From positions 62,001-126,000 of the forward strand of contig CP001627.1 of the NCBI GenBank assembly GCA_000023185.1: a stretch of DNA of 64,000 nt, written 5' to 3'. How positions within the stretch are numbered: position 1 is the first letter of the stretch; the number at the start of each line of letters is the position of its first letter. The notes under the pieces are model-generated. The model saw nothing but the letters and a program-made list of their open reading frames with translations, did not search any database and had not been told where the DNA came from. This DNA comes from Rhizobium leguminosarum bv. trifolii WSM1325 (GTDB lineage: Bacteria; Pseudomonadota; Alphaproteobacteria; Rhizobiales; Rhizobiaceae). Positions 31,626 through 39,762 of this stretch are shown here, piece after piece. The position numbers were made by a program, and so were the translations under genes.

Positions 31626-33136
31626 GCTGCCTCTCCCTGTGTCGTGGTGGTAATGCCCATGGCCGCACCGACGATCGCTCCTTCGCTGATTTCATCTTGC
31701 GACAGCACCGCGGCGACGACGCCCTCGCGCAGAACCACGACACGGTCGCAGAGATGCACCAGCTCCGGCGTATCGGAGCTCGCCAGAATGACGAGCCGCC
31801 CCTCGGTGGCGAAGGCACGGAGCATGAGATAGATTTCCCGCTTGGTCTCGATGTCGACGCCGCGCGTCGGATCGTTGAGGAGCAGAACGGAGGGATCGAG
31901 CGGTAGCCATTTGGCGAGCGCCACCTTCTGCTGGTTGCCGCCGGAAAGCGCCTGGACCGGGCGGGCCGTGTCGCCCTTGATCGTCAGCCGGCGCGCCAGA
32001 TCGGCGACCAGTCCGTTTTCCGCCGATCGGTCGCGTAAGCCCTTGCGGGCGAGCCGTCCGAGCGAGGGCAGGATGAGATTGGAGGCAATGGAATGCGGCA
32101 GCACCAGCCCCTCATGCTTGCGGTCGGCCGGGACATAGACGATGCCGGCGGCATTCGCCTCGCCGACATTGGCGGGCAGGGCGGGTTTGCCGGATACTTC
32201 CGCCCGATCGGCCGAGGCCGGAATCGCGCCGTAGAGACCGAGCAGCAGGTCTTCCTGCCCTTGTCCCACGAGCCCGCCGATGCCGACGATCTCGCCGGCG
32301 CGGGCGGAGAAATCGATGTCACGCACCATGCCGGCGGAAAAACCTTCGACGCTGATGCAAATCGCGCCGGGTGCCGTGACGGAGCGCGGCGGGAACAGGT
32401 CGCCGGTCTCCCGGCCGACCATCAGGCGCACCAACCCTTCGCCGTCGATGCCGGACAGCGACTGGTCGGCGGTGACCAGGCCATCCTTCAGCACCGTGAC
32501 ATGTGAACAGAGCGCCTGCACCTCGTTGAGGCGGTGGGAAATATAGAGAAGTGCAGTGCCGCGATCTCTCAGCGTCTCGATCAGGCGGGCAAGAATGCCG
32601 GCTTCGTGCGCGGAGAGCGATGAGGTCGGCTCGTCCAGAATGAGCACACGCGGCTTGCGGAACAGTGCCTTGGCGATCTCCACCATCTGACGGCGGCCAA
32701 GTGCCAGATCGGCGACTGGCATGTCGAGCGGCTCGGTGAGCCCGACCATATCGCAGACGTCTGACACGCCGCGATGAAGCGCTCTGTAATCGATAAGGCC
32801 GAACCGGCGCGGAAAGGCGCCGAGCCCTATGTTTTCGGCAATCGACAGACTGGCCGTGAGGCTCAGCTCCTGCTGAACGACGGCAATACCCGCACCGCGC
32901 GCAGCCGCCGGGCTGAAGCGCTCGACTGGCTTGCCGTCGACGAGGATGGAACCGCTGTCCGGCTGGAGAGCACCGGACAGGAGGTTGATCAGCGTGGATT
33001 TGCCGGCGCCGTTTTCGCCGAGCAGGGCGTGAACCCTGCCCGGCAGAAGGGCAATATCGACGCCCTTCAAAACGGGATTGCCGAAAAATCCCCTGAACAC
33101 CTGCCGGGCTTCCAGCAGGGGTCTTTCTTCCGTCAT
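31622..33136 (-). CDS. Ribose-type ABC transporter ATPase (two ATPase domains)
   Basis: About 504 residues with two nucleotide-binding domains. The first has Walker A LGENGAGKST, a degenerate signature LALGRRQMVEIAKAL and Walker B VLILDEPTSSLSAHE. The second has a degenerate P-loop (GGLVGQGQEDLLLG), a full signature EALSGGNQQKVALAKWL and LLLNDPTRGVDIETK. This is standard for CUT2 importers. ATG 33136 is preferred over a TTG at 33151 because GAGGAAAG lies just upstream. It follows the binding-protein gene after 34 bases. Confidence 0.93.
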   Translation of the reverse strand: MTEERPLLEARQVFRGFFGNPVLKGVDIALLPGRVHALLGENGAGKSTLINLLSGALQPDSGSILVDGKPVERFSPAAARGAGIAVVQQELSLTASLSIAENIGLGAFPRRFGLIDYRALHRGVSDVCDMVGLTEPLDMPVADLALGRRQMVEIAKALFRKPRVLILDEPTSSLSAHEAGILARLIETLRDRGTALLYISHRLNEVQALCSHVTVLKDGLVTADQSLSGIDGEGLVRLMVGRETGDLFPPRSVTAPGAICISVEGFSAGMVRDIDFSARAGEIVGIGGLVGQGQEDLLLGLYGAIPASADRAEVSGKPALPANVGEANAAGIVYVPADRKHEGLVLPHSIASNLILPSLGRLARKGLRDRSAENGLVADLARRLTIKGDTARPVQALSGGNQQKVALAKWLPLDPSVLLLNDPTRGVDIETKREIYLMLRAFATEGRLVILASSDTPELVHLCDRVVVLREGVVAAVLSQDEISEGAIVGAAMGITTTTQGEAA

Positions 33137-33170
33137 GACGGCTTTCCTCAACCCGAGTTACTTGGGCGGA

Positions 33171-34244
33171 TTACTTGGCGGCAAGCAGCTTGTCGAAGAG
33201 CGCCTTGTCGTAGTCCGAGTAGATATAGCCGTCCGCCGGGAACTTGTCGGCCCGGGCGAGGTAGCTGCCGATCGTGCTGTCGTCGATGACAGGCAGCGGC
33301 ACCTTGACGAAGGCCGGAACGTCCTTGCCTTCCAGCGCCTGCACGGCGGTGTAAACAGACAGCGCGCCGAGCCAGTTGGGCTGCATGGTGGCCCAGCCCT
33401 TCAGTCCCTTCTCCTTCCAGAGCTCCAGGAACTGCCTTGCGTTTTCGCCTGTTGTCGGCACTTGGTCGCGGCCCTGACGCTCGAAGGCCAGCACCGAGCC
33501 GGCCGATAGCGCGCCGCCGAGCGACAGCACGCCGTCGATTTCGGGATTGGCAAAGAGCAGACTGGTCATCGCTTCCTGTGCCGGGGCGACGTTATATTCC
33601 GTGTTCGTCTCGGTGATCACCTGGAGACCGGGATTGGCGTCAAGGACCGGCTGGGCGCCCTTGCGGCGGTCGTCGCTCACCGAAATGCCGGCCGGGCCGT
33701 TCATGATGATGATCTTGCCCTTGCCGCCGAGCTGGCCGACCATCCACTTGGCAGCGGTCGCGCCCCATTCGTTGGAATCGGTGTTGATCTTCGCCGTCAC
33801 CTTGTCGGTATTGACCAGACTGTCGAAATTCACGACGGCAATGCCCTTGTCGCAGGCATCTGATATGACGCGGTCGAGCGCGTTGGAGGAACCGGCGATC
33901 ACGACGATGGCGTCGACATTGGCGTCGATCATCGACTGGATATGCTGGATCTGGGTCTGGGCGTTACCCTGCGCGTCCGTGATCATCAGGTCCTTCACCA
34001 GGCCCGCCTTCTTCAGCTCCTCCACTTCGGCCGTGATGGTGCCTTCGGTCTGCTTCATCCAGGTCGGCACCGAATAGATGTTTGCCCAGCCGATCGTATA
34101 GGGCGCTTTCCTGTCACCCTTGATGCAATTGGCGGCGGCCGAGGCCGTACCGGCCGAAAAGACGAGGAGTGCGGCCGCGGCGGCAGCACCGGCGAGAAGC
34201 TGGCGGCGTAGCGAAGCGGAAATGCCGTTTTCAAGATTCTTCAT
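33171..34244 (-). CDS. Sugar-binding-type periplasmic protein (family 4)
   Basis: About 357 residues with a long signal peptide (QLLAGAAAAAALLVFSAGTASA). The mature protein is a type 1 periplasmic-binding fold: YTIGWANIYSVPTWMKQTEG, QIQHIQSMIDANVDAIVVIA and IIIMNGPAGISVSDDRRKGA. Relatives bind ribose, xylose or other small polar molecules. The ATG at 34244 follows AAAAGGGGATCG; the longer frame from 34310 runs into the promoter. First gene of the importer operon, divergent from iclR. The ligand cannot be read, but the operon enzymes act on amino-acid-like bonds. Confidence 0.92.
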   Translation of the reverse strand: MKNLENGISASLRRQLLAGAAAAAALLVFSAGTASAAANCIKGDRKAPYTIGWANIYSVPTWMKQTEGTITAEVEELKKAGLVKDLMITDAQGNAQTQIQHIQSMIDANVDAIVVIAGSSNALDRVISDACDKGIAVVNFDSLVNTDKVTAKINTDSNEWGATAAKWMVGQLGGKGKIIIMNGPAGISVSDDRRKGAQPVLDANPGLQVITETNTEYNVAPAQEAMTSLLFANPEIDGVLSLGGALSAGSVLAFERQGRDQVPTTGENARQFLELWKEKGLKGWATMQPNWLGALSVYTAVQALEGKDVPAFVKVPLPVIDDSTIGSYLARADKFPADGYIYSDYDKALFDKLLAAK

Positions 34245-34273
34245 GTCGATCCCCTTTTTTGTGTGCGGCAGCG

Positions 34274-34328
34274 TTGACGGCTTGCCATTGGTGTCCAATA
34301 TAATGTACATGTGATCTATATACCGGAC
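34274..34328. promoter_or_regulatory. Divergent promoter with inverted GGAC boxes (candidate IclR operator)
   Basis: GTCCAATATAATG (34293-34305) and CTATATACCGGAC (34316-34328) are inverted GGAC boxes. Rightwards, TTGACG (34274-34279) and TATAAT (34299-34304) are 19 bases apart and may drive iclR, so a bound protein would cover the -10 box. The box recurs at 24793-24823 before the unknown gene. Confidence 0.5.
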
Positions 34329-34463
34329 GAGGCGATCTTATGCCGATTTTTCTACCTCGCAAGAGGGGTGGGAAAATTTCATTCGCGGCGAATGACGGGA
34401 TCGATTGACAGATGCGGCAGTCGGCTTGAAAAGCTTGGCCGGACAAAAAAGGGATCGATAGAA

Positions 34464-35249
34464 ATGGATGCAGTTCAGGACGAAGCAGCCGGTAAACGCG
34501 CCCGAGGGCTCGACCGCGCCTTCGAGATCCTCGATTTCCTGCGCCAGAAACGGCAGGCCCTGAAGCCGAATGAAATCGCCGCGCAGATCGGCGCGCCGCG
34601 CTCATCGGTTTACGAGCTCGTCAACCTGCTGCTGCAGAATGGTATCCTGGAATTCACCGGCGGCGAGGGGCGTGTCTATCTCGGCCGCAAACTGTATTTC
34701 CTCGGCGCAGCCTATGAGAACCATTTCGACTTCACCCGCGAATGCGAGGCGGCGCTGGAACAGCTTGCCGACGAGACGCGGGAGACAGCGCAGTTCTGCA
34801 TGCTGGATGGAAACAGATACACGGTCGTTCGCATGCGCGAAGGCGCGCGCCCCTTCCGCATTTCGACGGATGTCGGGCAGTCGGTGCCGATCCCGTGGAC
34901 GGCGTCGGGCCGCCTGCTCGTCGCACACCTGTCGGATCAGGACATTCTTAACTTCATTCCGCCGCAGGATTTTCGCCTGCCGAACGGCGAATGGCTTGAG
35001 CCGCAAACCTTCATCGCCGAGGTGCGCCAGGCCGAGCGCGAAGGTCTCTTCACCTTCAACAGCATCGTCGACAGCTTCACCCACTGTTTTGCCGTACCGG
35101 TGCGGGGCGAGGAAGGCCATGCAGCCGCAACGCTCTGCCTCGTCACGCCACGCGACGATGGCATCGCCAACCGGGACCGCTACCTCGACTGCCTGAAGAA
35201 GGCCGCCGCCGGCCTCGACCATGCCCCGACCCGGCCAAAACGAGGCTGA
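34464..35249 (+). CDS. IclR-family transcriptional regulator
   Basis: About 261 residues. An N-terminal winged helix-turn-helix (ALKPNEIAAQIGAPRSSVYE, LVNLLLQNGILEFTGGEGR) is followed by the IclR effector domain, with IPWTASGRLLVAHLSDQDIL and SFTHCFAVPVRGEEGHAAAT. The ATG at 34464 is 15 bases after AAAAAGGGA; the frame is open back to 34311 but that part spans the promoter. It is divergent from the importer operon and the natural regulator for it; the shared GGAC boxes suggest it also controls the unknown gene at 24844. Confidence 0.9.
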   Translation: MDAVQDEAAGKRARGLDRAFEILDFLRQKRQALKPNEIAAQIGAPRSSVYELVNLLLQNGILEFTGGEGRVYLGRKLYFLGAAYENHFDFTRECEAALEQLADETRETAQFCMLDGNRYTVVRMREGARPFRISTDVGQSVPIPWTASGRLLVAHLSDQDILNFIPPQDFRLPNGEWLEPQTFIAEVRQAEREGLFTFNSIVDSFTHCFAVPVRGEEGHAAATLCLVTPRDDGIANRDRYLDCLKKAAAGLDHAPTRPKRG

Positions 35250-35252
35250 TGC

Positions 35253-35281
35253 CCTGAGCACATCAAGGCATTGATCTCAGG
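35253..35281 (+). terminator. Stem-loop after iclR
   Basis: CCTGAG (35253-35258) pairs with CTCAGG (35276-35281), and ATCAA (35262-35266) with TTGAT (35271-35275) around a GGCA loop, four bases after the iclR stop. No T-tract follows. A plausible weak terminator. Confidence 0.45.
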
Positions 35282-35653
35282 TAGCACGGGCGTTCGTGCG
35301 AAAACCGCCATTCCCTTGCATGCTCGTCAAACTGGATCCTCGCTCCGGCGGGGCTGCAAGCGGGCATAAGACGCTCAGAAGACCTATTGCCATTTGTCGT
35401 CTCGGCCGGGCTCTTCGCCACGCCCGCAGGTCCCATCTGCCGGTCCGCGCCCGCATACCCCGGGATAGTCGCCCTGACCGTTGATTTCCAATTTCATGCC
35501 AAACCGGGAAATCTATTCACCCTTCCTCCGAAACTACGAAATTCAGTTTCTCTATAAATTCTATGGAGAACGTATTTTAGCAACCCAACAGCCAATTGAA
35601 TACTTGGCCCTGGGGAAGACCGGGCTGTTGACGGAAAACGGAGAGGACACGAA
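35282..35653. other. Intergenic region upstream of the first flavin-monooxygenase locus
   Basis: About 370 bases between iclR and the monooxygenase gene. I see no gene, tRNA or repeat in it. The last 100 bases are AT-rich and probably hold the promoter, including the imperfect palindrome at 35549-35569. Confidence 0.5.
35549..35569. promoter_or_regulatory. Imperfect 21-base palindrome upstream of monooxygenase/Ssu-type operon
   Basis: The stretch starts TCTCTATAAA and ends TATGGAGA; eight of ten base pairs across the centre are complementary. It lies 85 bases before the monooxygenase start in AT-rich DNA, a reasonable place for an operator or activator site responding to sulfur supply. Confidence 0.4.
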
Positions 35654-37006
35654 ATGACACGGAAAATCAGGCTTGGGGCATTTCTTCCCGGTGGCGGACA
35701 GCATGTTGCGTCATGGCGGCATCCCGACCAGCCGGCAGACGGCGCGACCAGTTTCGAGTTTCACAAACGTCTTGCCTTGACGGCTGAGCGTGGCCTCTTC
35801 GATGCATATTTCCTCGCCGACGGGCTGGCTGTCGGTTTTGGCGGTGCGCGTGAAGGCGGCAACGCCCGCGTGGCCGGCTTCGAACCCGTGACATTGTTCT
35901 CGGCCCTTGCGCCTTTCACCACCCATCTCGGCTTTATCGCCACGTCCTCGACCACTTACGAAGAGCCTTACACGACCGCCCGCAAATTCGCCTCGCTGGA
36001 CCTGATCTCGGAGGGCCGTGCCGGCTGGAATGTTGTCACCACGACGGGCGACCTGACGGCGCAGAACTTCAACCGCGATACCCAGCTTCCGCATGCAGAC
36101 CGATATCGCCGCGCCGCCGAACACGTCGATGTTGTCCGCAAACTCTGGGAAAGCTTCGAGGACGACGCCTTCATCCGGGACAAGCAATCCGGCGTCTTCT
36201 TCGATCCGGCGAAGCTGCACGACACCGATCACCGCGGCGAACACTTCAGCGTGCGCGGTCCGCTCAACATCTCGCGATCGCCGCAGGGGCATCCCGTCAT
36301 CGTCCAGGCCGGGCAATCCGAAGATGGACGCGGGCTCGCCGCAGCAACGGCCGAAGTCATATTCACCGCCCATCAGCATATCGAAACCGCCCAGGAGTTC
36401 TATCGGGATATCAAGGCGCGCGCCCGCGCTCTCGGCCGAAACCCCGATCATATCCTCGTCATGCCCGGCGTATCCGCTTTCGTCGGTAGGACCGAGGCGG
36501 AGGCGCGCGAGAAATACGACCGCCTGACGTCGCTCATCGTCGAAGAGGACGGGATCGGCCTCCTCAATGGCCTGACCGGCGGCACGCTCGACCTGCACGG
36601 CTATGACCTCGACGGCCCTCTACCGCCGGCGCCGCCGACGGAAGGCATGAAGAGCCGCCAGGCCCTCATCCGCCAGATCGCCGACGAAAACAACTTCACC
36701 ATCCGCCAGCTCTATCAGTGGATCGCGTCTGCCCGCGGTCACTACACCATCGTCGGAACACCCGAACAGATCGCCGATACGCTGCAGAAGTGGTTCGAGA
36801 ACGAAGCTGCCGACGGCTTCAACATTCTGCCGCCCTGGCTGCCGACGGCGCTCGACGATTTCGTCGATCTGGTCATTCCGGAACTGCAGCGCCGCGGCCT
36901 GTTCCGCACGGCCTATGAGGGCAAGACGCTTCGAGAAAACCTCGGCCTGCCTTTCCCGACCAATCGGTGGGCTGCAGAACAAGCAGATCTCCAGGCAGCA
37001 GAGTGA
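35654..37006 (+). CDS. LLM-class flavin-dependent monooxygenase (NtaA/SnaA/DszA type)
   Basis: A 450-residue FMN-dependent luciferase-like monooxygenase. Family markers: KIRLGAFLPGGGQHVASWRH, ATSSTTYEEPYTTARKFASL, GRAGWNVVTTTGDLTAQNF and HPVIVQAGQSEDGRGLAA. Relatives oxidise organosulfur or aminopolycarboxylate compounds with reduced FMN from a separate reductase; none is encoded here. It begins an operon with an SsuC-like permease, an SsuA-like binding protein and an SsuB-like ATPase, so the imported compound is probably a sulfur source. The closest match in the window is the protein at 54747-56120 (shared LGAF, HHIAAWRHP-like and ATASTTYEDPY-like blocks). Confidence 0.88.
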   Translation: MTRKIRLGAFLPGGGQHVASWRHPDQPADGATSFEFHKRLALTAERGLFDAYFLADGLAVGFGGAREGGNARVAGFEPVTLFSALAPFTTHLGFIATSSTTYEEPYTTARKFASLDLISEGRAGWNVVTTTGDLTAQNFNRDTQLPHADRYRRAAEHVDVVRKLWESFEDDAFIRDKQSGVFFDPAKLHDTDHRGEHFSVRGPLNISRSPQGHPVIVQAGQSEDGRGLAAATAEVIFTAHQHIETAQEFYRDIKARARALGRNPDHILVMPGVSAFVGRTEAEAREKYDRLTSLIVEEDGIGLLNGLTGGTLDLHGYDLDGPLPPAPPTEGMKSRQALIRQIADENNFTIRQLYQWIASARGHYTIVGTPEQIADTLQKWFENEAADGFNILPPWLPTALDDFVDLVIPELQRRGLFRTAYEGKTLRENLGLPFPTNRWAAEQADLQAAE

Positions 37007-37016
37007 GGAGCGGTCG

Positions 37017-37868
37017 ATGTCCTATGAAATCAACCAGGTTCTTCCGAGAAGCTTCGGCCGCCTGAAAAACAGCGAAAGCCATATTTCCACTCTCGCCTTG
37101 CAAGTGCGCGGGGTGCTCGCATCGCTTTTGCCGCGCTACGGCCTTCTCATCGGCTTCCTCGTATTCTGGCAGGTGTCGAGCACCAGGGGCTGGGTCAATC
37201 CCGCTATCTTCCCGCCCCTGGACGTGATCCTGTCCGCTCTTTGGACCAATCTTGCCAACGGCGCGCTGCTCGATGATATCGCCATCAGCCTGCAGCGATC
37301 CGGAACTGCCTTCGCCTTTGCCGTGGTGATCGGCATTCCGCTCGGCCTGTTCATGGGCCAGGTTCGTGCGGTCGAACAGGCGCTCGATCCGATCCTGCAG
37401 CTCTTCCGCCAGACCTCGGCGCTGGCGCTCTACCCGGTCTTCATCCTGCTGCTTGGCCTCGGCGAAACATCGAAGATCTTCGTGATCTTCTGGGCCACAC
37501 TGTTTCCGGTGCTGCTTGCCACGATCGGCGGCGTCAAGGAAGTGGACAAGAAGCTCATCGAGATGGCGCGGACCTATGGCGCCGGACCGCTGACCATCTT
37601 CCGCCGCGTCATCCTGCCGGCGTCGGTACCGGCGATCTTCGTCGGCCTGCGTCTTTCGGCGACGACGGCACTTCTGCTGCTGATTGCCGCCGAGATGATC
37701 GGCGCCAACAAGGGCATCGGCTTCCAGGTTATGAATGCCCAGTACAATTTCCAGATCCCGCTGATGTTTGCAGCGATCCTTCTGCTCGCCTTCCTCGGGC
37801 TTGCCGCCAATGCCTTGCTCGTTCTCTTGCAGCGCCGTCTCTGCCGCTGGTCTCAGCCGAGCCGCTGA
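37017..37868 (+). CDS. ABC transporter permease, SsuC/TauC type
   Basis: About 283 residues with six membrane segments, of the nitrate/sulfonate/taurine permease family. Typical segments are SLQRSGTAFAFAVVIGIPLG, RQTSALALYPVFILLLGLGE and the coupling loop KKLIEMARTYGAGPLTIFRR with VILPASVPAIFVGLRLS. An N-terminal extension of about 40 residues precedes the first membrane segment. ATG 37017 follows GAGGAGCGG, 10 bases after the monooxygenase stop; the frame is open further upstream only through the monooxygenase gene. Confidence 0.9.
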   Translation: MSYEINQVLPRSFGRLKNSESHISTLALQVRGVLASLLPRYGLLIGFLVFWQVSSTRGWVNPAIFPPLDVILSALWTNLANGALLDDIAISLQRSGTAFAFAVVIGIPLGLFMGQVRAVEQALDPILQLFRQTSALALYPVFILLLGLGETSKIFVIFWATLFPVLLATIGGVKEVDKKLIEMARTYGAGPLTIFRRVILPASVPAIFVGLRLSATTALLLLIAAEMIGANKGIGFQVMNAQYNFQIPLMFAAILLLAFLGLAANALLVLLQRRLCRWSQPSR

Positions 37869-37908
37869 CCTGCTTTCCCGATTTTCCTCTTCCGAAAGGT
37901 CCCACCAG

Positions 37909-38892
37909 ATGACATTCCACCCCCGCCACCTTCTCCTGCCGGCAGTGATTGCTCTCGGCCTAACCTCACCCGCCGCGGCCGCTGATACGGTGAAGCTGCG
38001 CTATCTCGCCAGCCAGGGTGGTCTTGCCGCTCATGAACTCGCCGCCGAACTCGGCTACTTCGACGGAACGGGCATCACGCTCGAAAATGTCGGCTACGCC
38101 CAGGGCGGCCCGGCCTCCCTGATCGCCCTGGCATCGGGTGATGTCGAGATCGGCAGCGCCGCAACTTCCGCCGTCCTGAATTCGATCATCGGCGGCAATG
38201 ATTTCGTCGCCGCCTATCCCTCAAACGGCATCAATAACGAGGTGCAGTCGACCTTCTACGTGCTGGAAGACAGCCCGATCAAGAGTATCAAGGACATTGC
38301 CGGCAAGAGCATCGCGGTCAATACGCTCGGCGCGCATCTCGACTATACCATCCGCGAAGCCCTGCATTCCGTAGGCCTACCGGCGGACGCAGCCAATCAG
38401 CTTGTCGTTCCCGGGCCGCAGCTCGAGCAGGTGCTGCGCTCCAAACAGGTCGATATTGCCGCCTTCGGCTACTGGCAGACGACCTTCGAAGGGGCTGCGC
38501 TGAAGAATGGCGGCCTGCGTCCGATTTTCGACGATACCGACGTGCTTGGAGACATCGCCGGGGGCTTCGTGGTCCTGCGCCGCGATTTCGCTCGCGAACA
38601 TCCTGAAGCTGCAAAGATTTTCGTCGAGCAGTCGGCTCGCGCTCTCGATTACGCCCGCGAGCATCCGGAGGAAACCAAGAAGATCCTCGCCAAGGCGCTC
38701 AGCGAGCGTGGTGAGAACGCGGATATCGCACAGTACTTCCGAGGCTATGGGGTGCGTGCCGGCGGCCTGCCGATCGAGCGCGACATCCAGTTCTGGATCG
38801 ACGTCCTGGTTCGCGAAGGCAAGCTGAAGCAAGGCCAGCTGGCCGCCAAGGACATCCTCTTGACCGTCGACGCCAAGCCGGCAAGCAACTGA
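37909..38892 (+). CDS. ABC transporter substrate-binding protein, SsuA/NMT1 type
   Basis: About 327 residues with a signal peptide (HLLLPAVIALGLTSPAAAA). The fold is that of aliphatic-sulfonate/nitrate-binding proteins: LRYLASQGGLAAHELAAELG, GGPASLIALASGDVEIGSAA and KDIAGKSIAVNTLGAHLDYT. ATG 37909 follows GAAAGGTCCCACCAG. It sits 40 bases after the permease gene. Probably binds an organosulfur compound processed by the monooxygenase encoded upstream. Confidence 0.9.
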   Translation: MTFHPRHLLLPAVIALGLTSPAAAADTVKLRYLASQGGLAAHELAAELGYFDGTGITLENVGYAQGGPASLIALASGDVEIGSAATSAVLNSIIGGNDFVAAYPSNGINNEVQSTFYVLEDSPIKSIKDIAGKSIAVNTLGAHLDYTIREALHSVGLPADAANQLVVPGPQLEQVLRSKQVDIAAFGYWQTTFEGAALKNGGLRPIFDDTDVLGDIAGGFVVLRRDFAREHPEAAKIFVEQSARALDYAREHPEETKKILAKALSERGENADIAQYFRGYGVRAGGLPIERDIQFWIDVLVREGKLKQGQLAAKDILLTVDAKPASN

Positions 38893-38901
38893 GGAATGAT
38901 G

Positions 38902-39672
38902 ATGAGCATCGCTGAGGACACGCGCCGCGGGGAGGTGACGATCCGTCACCTCTCCAAATCCTACAGGTTGAACGGGACACCGCTGCAGGTTCTCAGGGAT
39001 ATCAACCTCCACGTCCGCTCCGGCGAAAGCCTCGCCATCGTCGGCGCCAGCGGCTCGGGCAAGACGACCCTGCTCAGAGTTCTGGCGGGTCTTGAGGACT
39101 CCGACACGGGAGAGGTCCTCGTCGATGGCAAGGCGGTGCGAGGCGTCGGCACAGAGCGCGCCGTCATCTTCCAGGAGCCGCGCCTTCTGCCCTGGCTGAC
39201 CGTGCTCGACAATGTCTCCTTCGGGCTGGAAACTAGCGGCCTGTCGCGTGAGCAGGCGAGGGGACGGGCGCGCCACTATGTCAAGCTCGTCGGCCTGCAG
39301 CAGTTCGAGGCTGCCTATCCCCGGCAGCTCTCCGGCGGCATGGCCCAGCGCGTCGGCATCGCCCGGGCTCTGGCCGTCCAGCCGGAGATCCTGCTGCTCG
39401 ACGAACCGCTCGGCGCGCTCGACGCGATGACCAAGATCGGCATGCAGCAAGAACTCGCACGGATCTGGCGCGATGAGGATGTGACGACCATCCTCGTCAC
39501 CCATGATCTCGAGGAGGCGATCTATCTGGCCGACCGGATCCTGATCCTGCCACGGGAGAAGGGCGGCGAGCCGCGTCTGATCGAAATCGATCTGCCCCGT
39601 CCTCGCGACCGCAGCGCACCGGAATTCGTTCGACACCGCGAAGAGCTGCTGAACCTGTTCGGACTGCACTGA
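38902..39672 (+). CDS. ABC transporter ATPase, SsuB/TauB type
   Basis: About 256 residues: Walker A GASGSGKTT, signature LSGGMAQRVGIARALA, Walker B ILLLDEPLGALDAMTK and switch LVTHDLEEAIYLADR. RLLPWLTVLDNV is the SsuB/TauB Q-loop region. Three consecutive ATGs lie at 38896, 38899 and 38902; GAGGA at 38891-38895 is best spaced for the third. Last gene of the locus, followed by a strong hairpin. Confidence 0.92.
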   Translation: MSIAEDTRRGEVTIRHLSKSYRLNGTPLQVLRDINLHVRSGESLAIVGASGSGKTTLLRVLAGLEDSDTGEVLVDGKAVRGVGTERAVIFQEPRLLPWLTVLDNVSFGLETSGLSREQARGRARHYVKLVGLQQFEAAYPRQLSGGMAQRVGIARALAVQPEILLLDEPLGALDAMTKIGMQQELARIWRDEDVTTILVTHDLEEAIYLADRILILPREKGGEPRLIEIDLPRPRDRSAPEFVRHREELLNLFGLH

Positions 39673-39689
39673 CGTCTTCAAGCGTCAGC

Positions 39690-39723
39690 GCGCGCCGCAT
39701 GGGACCTGATCCATGCGGCGCGC
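39690..39723. terminator. Strong hairpin between convergent ABC and ClC genes
   Basis: GCGCGCCGCATGG (39690-39702) pairs perfectly with CCATGCGGCGCGC (39711-39723) around an 8-base loop. It lies in the 90-base gap between the rightward ATPase gene and the leftward ClC gene and could terminate both. No T-tract is present on either side. Confidence 0.65.
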
Positions 39724-39762
39724 GGCAGTAGCAATAGCGATGCGGAGGACGCCCGCGGACCG

